Source: Mycolicibacterium bacteremicum (GTDB lineage Bacteria > Actinomycetota > Actinomycetes > Mycobacteriales > Mycobacteriaceae). Taken from it: a stretch of 64,000 nt of DNA. Below the pieces are notes generated by a model. It worked only from the letters and a program-made list of their open reading frames with translations, made no database searches and was not told where the DNA came from. The DNA lies in NCBI RefSeq assembly GCF_002086115.1, contig NZ_MVHJ01000017.1, forward strand, positions 1-64,000, in the 5' to 3' direction. The translations under genes were made by a program, and so were the position numbers. This document shows, piece after piece, positions 1-39,071 of the stretch. The first letter of the stretch is position 1; every line of letters starts with the position of its first letter.

Positions 1-141
1 CCCCGCCCCGCACCGCCCACCCCGGCGGGTGAGGACGGCGCGACGACACCGGGCGGCCCGACCATGGTGCTGCTCTTCACCGCGGGCTTCGTCACCTACA
101 AGGTGTGGCGGTTCCGTCGGCGGCGCGCCAACCGCCGCTGA
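1..141 (+). CDS. C-terminal end of an unidentified protein (5' truncated by window edge)
   Basis: Frame 1 is open from the first base to a TGA at 139-141 and gives 46 residues. The visible part is Pro/Gly-rich (about residues 1-21), followed by a short hydrophobic stretch (MVLLFTAGFVTYKVW) and a strongly basic tail (RFRRRRANRR). This looks like a C-terminal membrane anchor with a positive-inside end. It converges on the MmpL gene with only two bases between the stop codons. The family cannot be recognised from this fragment. High GC at third positions supports it being coding. Confidence 0.55.
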   Translation, partial: PRPAPPTPAGEDGATTPGGPTMVLLFTAGFVTYKVWRFRRRRANRR

Positions 142-143
142 CC

Positions 144-3085
144 TCAGCCCACCGGCACCGGTTCCTCATCCGCGGGCGTCGGCCGCTCGCGTGGCGCCCG
201 CCGTCCCGAGGGCCACCAGTTGTACCTGCCCACCAGCACCGCCAGCGCCGGCACCGTCAGGGTGCGCACCAGCAGGGTGTCCAGCAACAATCCGACGCCG
301 ATGATGAACCCGCCCTGCACCATCGAGCTGATACTGGAGAAGCACATCGCCAGCATCGGCGCGGCGAAGATCATGCCCGCCGAGGTGATGACGCTGCCGG
401 TCGCGCGCACCGTCTTGATGACGCCGGAGGAGATGCCGTGCGGCGATTCATCACGGATCCGCGAGATCAGCAGCATGTTGTAGTCGGCGCCGACGGCCAC
501 CAGCACGATGAACGCCAGCCCCGGTGTGCTGGCCGCGATCTGCTGACCGGCGAACACCTGTAGCACCAGTACCCCGATGCCGAGCGCGGACAGGCACGAG
601 ATGATCACCGACACAACGAGATACAGCGGCGCGACCACCGCCCGCAGGAGCAGCACCAGGATGATGAACACCACGGCGACCGTCATGACGACGATGAACA
701 GGAGATCCTGGTCGTAGTAGTCGCGCAGCTCGCTGTAATACGGCGTCATACCCGACATCGAGATCGACGCGTCGGCGAGCACCGTGTTGGCCTGCGCCCC
801 CCGCGCGGTGGCCAGGATCGTCTTCACCTGATCCATCGCCTCGGTCTCATACGGACTGAGCGAGGACTCCACCAGATAGCGCGCCGAGTGCCCGTCCGGG
901 GACATGAACACCTGCACGACATCCTGGAACTGCTCGTTGTCCAGGATTTCCGGGGAGACAAAGAAACCGGCCGTGCCCGGGTCGGAGGCGTTGCGCTTCA
1001 TCGACATCAGGAACCTCGACGCATCCGAGAGCCCCTTGCCCAGTTCGTCGGTCTGCTCGTCGAGCACCTTCACGCCCTCGGCGAGCTGGCGGCTGCCCTC
1101 GGCCAGCGCCGTGGCGCCCTGGTCGATCTGGGCGATCTGGGCCTGCAGCCCGCCGGCGCCGCCGGAACCCAGTGTCGAGAGCACCTTGGACGCCGCGTCC
1201 AGGGAGGGCTGCACCTTGTCGAGCACCTCCACGACGCGCTGCCAGCGGTCCCGGTCGGCGGCGCAGGCCGGATCCATATCGCAGTTCGGGTTGTTGCGCA
1301 GCGTGCCGACCACGAACCGGGTGAATTCCAGTGACTCCTTGAAGCTCTGGGCGTCGGTGACCACCGGCCCGCCGGGCATCTGGGGTAGCAGCTCGGAATT
1401 GGTGAGCTGGCTGCGGACATCGGACATCGTCTTCTTCAACCCGTCGAACATCGACGTGGCCTGGGTCAGCTGGGCCCGCACGGAGGCCAGGCTGTCGGCG
1501 AGCTTGTCCGCTCCCCCGGTCAATTGCGCACGCGCATCGGTGCTCTCGGTGATCTTGTCGGTGGCATCGGCCAACCGGCTGCCGATCTCGCCGGCCTGGA
1601 AGCTCAGCGTCGCCTGCTCCAGGGGCTCGCCGGTGGGCCGGGTGACACCGCGCACGGTCTCGATATCGGGCAGCTGGCTGACCCGCTGCGCCAACTGCTC
1701 CATATCGGCCAGCGCCTCGGTGGTCCGCAGATCATGCGGCGACTGGATGAAGATGTATTGCGGCGCGGTGATACTGGCCGGGAAATGCTCCTCGATGGCG
1801 GCCATCCCGACATTGCTCTGCGCCGACGGGGGCAGCGCGGTGCGCGCGTCGTAACTGGTGTCCATCGCCAGCACGCACAGCGCCAGCGGCAGCAGGATGA
1901 CCAGACTGCCGACCAGGTGCGCGGTCGGGCGCCGCACGATGCGGATCGCCGACCGGCGCCAGAACGTCTTGGTGAGTTCGCGCCGGGGTTTGGCCCAGCC
2001 GCGCCGCCCGCACAGCACCAGGAACGCCGGCAGCAGCGTGATCGAGGAGACGAAGGCCACCAGGATCGACACCGCCAGCGCGGGCCCGGCGGTGGAGAAC
2101 ACCTTCAGGGTGGTGAACCCCATGCCCAGGAACGTCACCGCGACGGTCGCCGCCGATGCCGCGATGACCTTGCCGATCGCGGTGATCGCCTGTGCGACGG
2201 CGTCATCGGGGGTCAGCCCGGCCCGCAGGTATTCGTGGTAGCGACTGATCAGGAACACCGCGTAGTCCACGCCCGCGCCGATCATCATCGCCGACATGAA
2301 CACCAGCGTCTGCTGCGAGATGGCCAGCCCCATCTCGGCCAGCGCGGCGACGATCTGCGCGGCGGCCACCTGCGAGATGGAGATGGTCAGCAGTGGCAGC
2401 AGCATCGTGACGATGCTGCGGTACACCACCAGCAGGATGATGAGCACCAAACCGACGGTGACGGTTTCGATCAGCCGCAGGTCGCGCAGCCCGATCTCTT
2501 CGCGTTCGGCGACGGTCGCGGTCAACCCCGTCATGTGCAGTGTCAGATCGGATCCGGCCACCGTGTCCTCGACGGTGTCCACCACCCGCTGATAGGCGTC
2601 GGTCGATTCCGGCGAGCCCAGTTCGCCGACGATGCCGACCGGGATGAACCAGGCCCGGTCGTCCTTGCTCTGGAACACCTCGCGCAGCGGCGGCTGGCTG
2701 ACGAAGTCCTGCACCATCACCACATCGCGGGTGCTGTCGTGCAACCGGTCGACCAGTCGACGGTAGACATCCTCGTCGGCCTCGGTGAGACCGTCGTCGT
2801 TGGTGAGCACCACCAGAGCGATGTTCTGGATGCCCGGTTCGCCGAAGTCCTCGGTCATCTCCTTGGTGGCGACCATCACCGCGGCGTCGCCGGGCAGCAT
2901 CTCCTGGTCGCGGTCACTGGCCAGCTGGATCAGCGGCGGGATCGTCGACGCGAGCACCGACACCAGGATCAGCCAGCCGATGATCACCATCCACGGCCGG
3001 CGCACGATGACGCGGCCGATGACCCCGAAGAAGCCGTTGACCGTCCAGCCCCGGGCGGCGCCCTCGGGCCGGGATGCGCGCAGTT

Positions 3086-3089
<4 letters not shown>
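144..3089 (-). CDS. MmpL-family RND transporter, likely exporter of the NRPS product
   Basis: 981-residue inner-membrane transporter of the mycobacterial MmpL family, which exports complex lipids and lipopeptides. The start chosen is GTG at 3089, which overlaps the NRPS stop as GTGA; reading further upstream would run into the NRPS. A first membrane helix follows RRPWMVIIGW near residue 30. The RND-type repeat motifs are GAGVDYAVFLISRYHEYL (about residues 270-290) and VGADYNMLLISRIRDE (about 860-876). Between them the second periplasmic loop carries long heptad-rich segments (about 500-690) with a Cys pair (NCDMDPAC, about 603). This is the coiled-coil hairpin typical of the MmpL4/5 clade, whose members usually have an MmpS partner; none is present here. 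Last gene of the operon. Substrate assignment is inference from position. Confidence 0.9.
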
Positions 3090-33982
<30,893 letters not shown>

Positions 33983-34020
33983 CCCCACCCTCGGATCGCG
34001 AATTCGGCCCACCGGCTCGC

Positions 34021-34236
34021 TCAGTTGGCGGCCAATCGGTCACGCAGACTCTTGGGTCGGATATCGGTCCACTCGCGTTCGATGTAGTCCAGGCATGCGG
34101 CACGGTCGTCCTCGCCGAAGACGACACGCCACCCGGCCGGGACGTCGGCGAATGTCGGCCACAGGCTGTGCTGCTCCTCGTCGTTGACGAGCACCACGAA
34201 GCGGCCGTTGTCATCGTCGAACGGGTTGGTGGTCAC
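34021..34236 (-). CDS. MbtH-like protein
   Basis: 71-residue MbtH-family chaperone that binds NRPS adenylation domains and is often needed for their solubility and activity. Family signatures are complete: NPFDD at the N-terminus, NDEEQHSLWP, PAGW, and W-x-D-I-R-P-x-S-L near the C-terminus. Start GTG at 34236 with a strong GGAGG ribosome site eight bases upstream. First gene of the operon; its stop lies 38 bp before the NRPS ATG, so it is almost certainly co-transcribed and dedicated to that enzyme. Confidence 0.95.
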   Translation of the reverse strand: MTTNPFDDDNGRFVVLVNDEEQHSLWPTFADVPAGWRVVFGEDDRAACLDYIEREWTDIRPKSLRDRLAAN

Positions 34237-34785
34237 GCTGCCTCCGAAATAGTTGGCGAATAGGACGATTCATGGCGGTGGCCGCACCGGTGACACGCGC
34301 CGGGTGCCGTCGATGTGTTTCCTGAGGACACCGCCGCCACCGGGTTCGGCAGTTCAGTGCGGGTGTCGCCGACATGCGGGGCGTTGCCCGGGCCGGCCGG
34401 GACGGAGCAGCCTCCGGGGCTCCCCGAGAGGATGGGCGCAGGTGAACCCACAGACGTCAAAGCGAAAACAACCTTCTCCGCGATAGCGGCACTCGGGTGC
34501 AACCGGTGTGGTGCCGAGACCGGATTTCGTTCCCGCACATATCCAATCATCACCTCCCGCCTGGCAACCACCCGGGCGCGAGCATACCCAACCTCACCGC
34601 GACATCGAGCCGTGTCAAGACAAAAACCGCAGGCCGTGCAACGCCGATCCGTCGCGAATTGACCTGTGCGAAAATTACTGCGGCGCAGTCAGATGCGCAC
34701 ACATCGGGTCGACGCGTCGTCGACCACCGAAATCGGATCGGCGAAACCGTCGAATGCGCCCCCGCCGCGCCCTATTGTGATGCTC
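34237..34785. promoter_or_regulatory. non-coding divergent control region between MbtH operon and DUF3887 gene
   Basis: About 550 bp without a convincing gene. It is noticeably less GC-rich than the flanks, especially 34440-34790. It must hold the promoter of the minus-strand MbtH-NRPS-MmpL operon and that of the plus-strand secreted protein. Open frames crossing it have mixed third positions unlike the genes here. I see no iron box, no riboswitch and no clear ECF sigma motif. A TetR/LuxR-type regulator gene for the NRPS is not adjacent. Confidence 0.5.
34773..34778 (+). promoter_or_regulatory. putative -10 element (TATTGT) of a leaderless transcript
   Basis: TATTGT fits the mycobacterial TANNNT -10 pattern. 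A transcript starting seven to eight bases downstream would begin at the A of ATG 34786, giving a leaderless mRNA. No ribosome site precedes that ATG, which agrees. The -35 region is not recognisable. Confidence 0.45.
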
Positions 34786-35229
34786 ATGCGCCCAGCAAAG
34801 ACGCTCACCGATCTTCGACGGCGCACCGCAGCAGGGGCGGCCTGCGCGCTGACCGCTGCCGGCCTGGGCATGTCATCGTTGGCCATGCCGCCCACTGCCG
34901 CGGCGGAGGTCGCGCCCGACCAGGTCGCGCTGTCGACGCTGGACGAGATCGTGCGCGGCGATTTCCCGGCCGCCGCGGCGGAGTTCAACCCGACCATGAA
35001 GATGTTCCTGTCGCCGCCCGCGCTGCAGCAGTCCTGGGACATGTATCAGCAGATGTTCGGGCGCTATGTGTCGCACGGCATGCCGGAGAACATCGCGCGC
35101 GGTGACGCCACCGTCGTCAACGTGCCCCTGCAGATGGCGCAGCGTCCCGGGCAGTTCCGGTTGACGGTCCAGCCCGACGGAAGCGTCGCCAGCCTGACCT
35201 TCCTGCGTGAGGGCGTCCCGGTCCCGTAG
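34786..35229 (+). CDS. secreted DUF3887-like protein
   Basis: 147-residue protein with an export signal: basic start (RPAKTLTDLRRR), hydrophobic core, and a likely signal peptidase site after PPTAAA (about residue 36). The mature part (LSTLDEIVRGDFPAAAAEFNPTM, LQQSWDMY) looks like DUF3887, a small alpha+beta domain of unknown function often found exported or fused to hydrolases. ATG 34786 is preferred to the in-frame GTG 34777 and ATG 34780 because the -10 at 34773-34778 points to it. It stands alone and is divergent from the NRPS operon; a functional link is possible but unproven. Confidence 0.75.
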   Translation: MRPAKTLTDLRRRTAAGAACALTAAGLGMSSLAMPPTAAAEVAPDQVALSTLDEIVRGDFPAAAAEFNPTMKMFLSPPALQQSWDMYQQMFGRYVSHGMPENIARGDATVVNVPLQMAQRPGQFRLTVQPDGSVASLTFLREGVPVP

Positions 35230-35392
35230 GCCCGGCTCCATCCCCTGTCTCCGCGACCGACCGCGTCGGTACACGACACGCCGATCGAGGCGCACGGTGT
35301 GCGGCCACTCGTCACGAACAGGCCTTGCGCGGTACCGAAACAAAAAGTAACGTCACTTTCAGTTTTATGGTTTCCGACTGCCGAGGAGCATC
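35230..35392. promoter_or_regulatory. intergenic promoter region of the catabolic operon
   Basis: 163 bp between the DUF3887 gene and the dioxygenase-like gene. The distal part is ordinary GC-rich DNA. The last 60 bases turn AT-rich and contain the palindrome at 35344-35359 and a GAGGAG ribosome site ahead of ATG 35393. Confidence 0.6.
35344..35359. promoter_or_regulatory. candidate TetR operator (AAAGTAACGTCACTTT)
   Basis: A 16-bp near-perfect palindrome: 14 of 16 bases match the reverse complement. It lies 34-49 bp upstream of ATG 35393 in an AT-rich patch, the usual position for a repressor site over a promoter. The TetR-family gene at 39978-40604 sits inside the downstream operon, so autogenous control of the pathway is the simplest reading. 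Confidence 0.5.
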
Positions 35393-36496
35393 ATGGAATC
35401 CTTCGTTCACCTGCGCAAAGGTAAGACACCCAAGCGTGTGCACGCCGATCTCGACGGCCTCAAGGACGACGAACTCGGCCGCGGCGGATTCGTCGGTCGC
35501 ACCGCCAACATGTATCGGCGCAACGACCCGACCGCCTACCGCACCGTCGGCCCGCTACGCCCGACCGACGTGCTGTCCTCGGAACTCAAGCCCGGTGATG
35601 CGACCGACGCGCACGGTGGCCCGCTGCTGATGTTCGCCAACGACGACTGCCAGGTGCTGCTGAGCCGGCGCAGTGAGCCGATGCCATTCTTCGTGCGGTA
35701 CGTCGACGGCGATCTGTTGGTGTTCGTGCACAAGGGCGCCGGCCTGCTGGAGACCGAGTTCGGTCCGCTGCGCTACCGGGAGGGCGACTGGGTCTACATC
35801 CCGAAGGCGTGCACCTTCCGGCAGATCCCCGACGAAGAATCGACCTGGCTCATGATCCAGGCCACCGACGACTTCCGGGTTCCGCCGGCAGGCACGCTGG
35901 GCCGACATTTCCCGTTCGACCCGGCACAGGTGACCATTCCCGAACCCTCCCCCATCGACGATGACGGCAGGGAAGAGTACGAGGTGCGGCTCATCCACTC
36001 ACCGGTCGACGGGGTGGGCTCCACTTCCTTGTTCTACCAACACAATCCCCTCGACGTCGAAGGGTGGCGCGGCGACAACTTCCCGTTCACCTTCAACATC
36101 GAGGACTACACCGTCATCACCTCCGAGAGCGTGCATCTGCCGCCGACGGTGCATCTGTTCATGCAGGCCACCGGGGTGTACGTGATGAACTTTCTGCCCA
36201 AGCCCGCCGAGAGCGTGCCCGGCACCGAGCGCACCCCGTGGTATCACCGCAATGTCGACTACGACGAGATCGCGTTCTTCCACTCCGGTTCGCTCTACGG
36301 CATCCCGATGCCGCCGGGGCTGGTTTCGCATGCCCCGCAGGGGGTTCACCACGGTGCACCGGAGAAGGCCCGCGAGCGCGCCCGCCGCAAGTTCGACGAC
36401 TACGACCGGGTGGACTGGTCGGTGATCGCCATCGACACGCGACGCCGGCTCGTCCCGTCCGCCGAGATCCTCGCCAATGACCTGGGGCAGCACTGA
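35393..36496 (+). CDS. homogentisate 1,2-dioxygenase-like cupin protein
   Basis: 367-residue double-cupin protein resembling homogentisate 1,2-dioxygenase, the non-haem Fe(II) enzyme that opens the homogentisate ring. True HGDs are usually about 430-445 residues. Candidate iron ligands are His285 in YHRN, Glu292 in DYDE and His319/320 in VHHG. The His-Glu spacing is one residue longer than in the classical HRNxMSE motif, so the substrate may differ. No maleylacetoacetate isomerase or fumarylacetoacetase lies nearby, which argues against the standard tyrosine pathway. ATG 35393 follows GAGGAG. First gene of the operon. Confidence 0.75.
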   Translation: MESFVHLRKGKTPKRVHADLDGLKDDELGRGGFVGRTANMYRRNDPTAYRTVGPLRPTDVLSSELKPGDATDAHGGPLLMFANDDCQVLLSRRSEPMPFFVRYVDGDLLVFVHKGAGLLETEFGPLRYREGDWVYIPKACTFRQIPDEESTWLMIQATDDFRVPPAGTLGRHFPFDPAQVTIPEPSPIDDDGREEYEVRLIHSPVDGVGSTSLFYQHNPLDVEGWRGDNFPFTFNIEDYTVITSESVHLPPTVHLFMQATGVYVMNFLPKPAESVPGTERTPWYHRNVDYDEIAFFHSGSLYGIPMPPGLVSHAPQGVHHGAPEKARERARRKFDDYDRVDWSVIAIDTRRRLVPSAEILANDLGQH

Positions 36497-36552
36497 TGAG
36501 CGCCTGCGCGAAGAACAGCCAGCACTGATGAGCGCCTGCGCGAAGAACAGAG
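36489..36552 (+). repeat. two tandem 32-bp repeats carrying coupled micro-ORFs
   Basis: Two 32-bp units (36489-36520 and 36521-36552), differing at two bases, lie between the dioxygenase stop and the hydrolase start. Each contains TGATGAGCGCCTGCGCGAAG. Each creates a ten-codon ORF that starts on the previous stop (TGATG) and ends on the next start: MSACAKNSQH (36496-36528), then MSACAKNREH (36528-36560), then ATG 36560 of the next gene. This stop-start chaining is characteristic of MIRU-type mycobacterial interspersed repeats. Confidence 0.7.
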
Positions 36553-36559
36553 AGCACTG

Positions 36560-37750
36560 ATGACAACGACCGAAGCACCCGTGAAGCACGAGTACGACCG
36601 CATCCCGTATCTGGTCGCCTACCAGAACACGGCCGCGGTGCGCGACGTCTACGGCGGTGTCGCCGAACTCGTGGTCCTGGAGAGCTATCTGCTCAAGCCC
36701 AAGGCCAAGCCCTCGGACACCGTGCTGGTGTTCATGCATCCCATCGGCGGCGGCGCCTACCTGCCGATGATCAACGCCCTGGCCCGCGCTGGCCACCATG
36801 TCATCTACTGCAACAGCCGGTTCCGCGGCACCGACTCCGCGCTGTTGATGGAGAAGGTGGTCGAGGACCTCGGCGAGTGCATCAAGGACGCCAAGAACCG
36901 GCTGGGCTACGACAAGGTGGTGCTGGCCGGCTGGAGCGGCGGCGGCTCGCTGTCGGTGTTCTATCAGCAGCAGGCACAGCATCCCACCGTCACCGCCAGC
37001 CCGTCCGGCGACGGCCCGGACCTGACCACGCTGGGCCTCATCCCCGCCGATGCCATCCTGTTGCTGGCGGCGCACATCAGCCGGCACGGCACCATGACCG
37101 AGTGGATGGACGCCTCCATCTTGGACGAGTCCGACCCCACCGTCCGCGATCCCGAGCTCGATCTGTACAACCCGGACAATCCCAACCAACCGCCGTACAC
37201 CCAGGAGTTCCTGGACCGCTACCACGCGGCGCAGATCGCGCGGAACCGGCGAATCACGGCCTGGGTCAAGGAGAAATTGGCCGAGCTCAAGGCGGCCGGC
37301 CGCCCGGATGACGAGTACGCCTTCGTCGTGCACGGCACCATGGCCGACCCGCGCTGGCTGGACCCGGCGGTGGATCCCAACGAACGCACCCCGGGACAGT
37401 GCTATCTGGGCGATCCTCAGGTGGTGAACATGAGCCCGGTGGGTCTGGCCCGGTTCTGCACCCTGCGCAGCTGGCTGTCACAGTGGAGTTATGACGACGC
37501 CAACGGCGACGCGGTCAAGGCCGGACCCGATATCGCGGTGCCCACGCTGGTGATCGGCAACCTGGCCGACGATGCCTGCACGCCCAGCCACACCCGCCGG
37601 CTCTTCGAGGCGATCGGGCACCCCGACAAGGAGATGCACGAGATCCACGGTGCCAACCACTACTACTCCGGTCCCGATCAGCGCGGCACGCTGCGTGAGG
37701 CGGTCGGCATCTGCACCGACTGGCTGCACCGGCACGGGCTCTCGCAGTGA
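36560..37750 (+). CDS. alpha/beta hydrolase
   Basis: 396-residue cytoplasmic alpha/beta-hydrolase-fold protein. HPIGGG (about residue 55) is the oxyanion-hole region, GWSGGG (about 121) the nucleophile elbow, and the likely acid and base are in NLADDACTP and GANHYY near the C-terminus. A long insertion (about 170-300) forms a cap rich in charged and Asn/Pro residues. ATG 36560 overlaps the stop of the second repeat micro-ORF (TGATG). Placed directly after the ring-cleavage-like gene, it could hydrolyse the ring-opened product or an ester substrate. The exact reaction is unknown. Confidence 0.75.
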   Translation: MTTTEAPVKHEYDRIPYLVAYQNTAAVRDVYGGVAELVVLESYLLKPKAKPSDTVLVFMHPIGGGAYLPMINALARAGHHVIYCNSRFRGTDSALLMEKVVEDLGECIKDAKNRLGYDKVVLAGWSGGGSLSVFYQQQAQHPTVTASPSGDGPDLTTLGLIPADAILLLAAHISRHGTMTEWMDASILDESDPTVRDPELDLYNPDNPNQPPYTQEFLDRYHAAQIARNRRITAWVKEKLAELKAAGRPDDEYAFVVHGTMADPRWLDPAVDPNERTPGQCYLGDPQVVNMSPVGLARFCTLRSWLSQWSYDDANGDAVKAGPDIAVPTLVIGNLADDACTPSHTRRLFEAIGHPDKEMHEIHGANHYYSGPDQRGTLREAVGICTDWLHRHGLSQ

Positions 37751-37859
37751 TGACGCACCGGCGAGCAGACACAAACGTGCACATTTGGGCAGGATGTGCG
37801 GCGAGTTGGCGTTCCCCCGCAACCGGGAGGTGCCCCCAGCTCGCGGAGAGGCCGGGCAC
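37751..37859. repeat. intergenic element with GCGAGCAGAC repeat arm and small hairpin
   Basis: 109 bp between hydrolase and CoA-transferase. GCGAGCAGACACAAACGTGC (37761-37780) resembles the arm of the nuoF-nuoG palindrome (GCGAGCAGACGCAAAACTGC). A hairpin follows, GCACAT (37779-37784), nine-base loop, ATGTGC (37794-37799). It is best read as a degenerate copy of the same dispersed element. The ribosome site GGAGAGG of the next gene closes the interval. Confidence 0.5.
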
Positions 37860-39071
37860 ATGAGTGCGGCGGTCACGGGACCGCTCGATGGTATCCGGGT
37901 GCTGGAGCTGGGCACCCTGATCTCCGGTCCGTTCGCGGCGCGACTGCTCGGCGACATGGGTGCCGAGGTCATCAAGATCGAGTTGCCGAGCACCCCGGAC
38001 CCGCTGCGCACCTGGGGGCAGGCCGAACTCGACGGGCACCACTTCTTCTGGACGGTGCATGCCCGCAACAAGAAGGCCGTGACCCTGGATCTGCGCACCG
38101 CCCGCGGCCGGGAACTATTCCTCGAACTCGTCGACCGCAGCGATGTGATCGTGGAGAACTTCCGCCCCGGCACGCTGGAGAAGTGGGACCTGGGCTACGA
38201 CGTGCTCAAGGACCGCAACAAGGGCATCATCCTGGTCCGGGTCTCCGGCTACGGGCAGACCGGGCCGGATGCCGGTAAGGCCGGCTACGCCTCGGTGGCC
38301 GAAGCCGCCAGCGGCCTGCGCCACATGAACGGCTTCCCGGGCGGACCGCCACCGCGGTTGGCGCTGTCCCTCGGTGACAGCCTGGCCGGGATGTTCGCCG
38401 CCCAGGGCGCGCTGGCGGCGCTGTACCGGCGCACCGTCACCGGCGAGGGCCAGATCGTCGACACCGCGCTCACCGAGAGTTGCCTGGCCGTCCAGGAATC
38501 CACCATTCCCGACTATGACGTCGGCGGCGTGGTCCGCGGCCCGTCGGGAACCCGGCTGGAGGGCATCGCGCCGTCGAACATCTACCAGAGCGCCAACGGC
38601 AGCTGGGTGGTCATCGCGGCCAACCAGGACACCGTCTTCCGCCGGTTGTGCGCGGCGATGGGCAATCCGGACCTGGCCACCGACGAAAGGTTCGTCGATC
38701 ACGTTGCGCGCGGGCGCAATCAGGACGAACTGGACAAGATCATCGGCGACTGGGCGGCGCAACGCCGCCCCGAGGACATCATCGCCACACTCTCGGACGC
38801 CGGGGTGATCAGCGGCCCGATCAACACCGTCGCCGAGGTCGTCACCGACCCGCAACTGCAAGCCCGCGGCATGATCGCCGACCACTGGGACGAACGGATC
38901 CAGCGCAACGTCAAGGGGCCGGGCATCGTGCCGGTGCTCTCCGAATCCCCGGGCACCATCCGCAGTTCCGGGTCCGCGCGGCCCGGTCAGCACAACGACG
39001 AGGTCTACACCGGCCTGCTCGGTCACACCGCCGAGGAACTCGAATCCCTGCGTACCGAGGGGGTGCTGTGA
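37860..39071 (+). CDS. CaiB/BaiF (family III) CoA-transferase
   Basis: 403-residue family III CoA-transferase, moving CoA between acyl-CoA and a free acid through an enzyme-bound mixed anhydride. Typical N-terminus LDGIRVLELGTLISGPFAAR, then MGAEVIKIE, NKKAVTLDL and VIVENFRPG. The catalytic Asp is in SLGDSLAG (about residue 175). ATG 37860 has GGAGAGG upstream; longer in-frame starts cross the intergenic repeat and lack support. It overlaps the next gene (GTGA at 39068-39071). It probably activates the acid intermediate of the pathway. Confidence 0.9.
   Translation: MSAAVTGPLDGIRVLELGTLISGPFAARLLGDMGAEVIKIELPSTPDPLRTWGQAELDGHHFFWTVHARNKKAVTLDLRTARGRELFLELVDRSDVIVENFRPGTLEKWDLGYDVLKDRNKGIILVRVSGYGQTGPDAGKAGYASVAEAASGLRHMNGFPGGPPPRLALSLGDSLAGMFAAQGALAALYRRTVTGEGQIVDTALTESCLAVQESTIPDYDVGGVVRGPSGTRLEGIAPSNIYQSANGSWVVIAANQDTVFRRLCAAMGNPDLATDERFVDHVARGRNQDELDKIIGDWAAQRRPEDIIATLSDAGVISGPINTVAEVVTDPQLQARGMIADHWDERIQRNVKGPGIVPVLSESPGTIRSSGSARPGQHNDEVYTGLLGHTAEELESLRTEGVL

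Noticed and set aside
33983..34012. GTG 34012 as the NRPS start
   Set aside because: It lies eight bases after the MbtH stop with no ribosome site. ATG 33982 has AGGG at good spacing and begins just before the C-domain motif.
34233..34571. Minus-strand open frame of 112 codons that ends in a GTGA overlap with the MbtH start
   Set aside because: Third positions are mixed, unlike genes here, no family features are visible, and the MbtH gene has its own strong GGAGG. The overlap is probably chance; a short leader peptide cannot be fully excluded.
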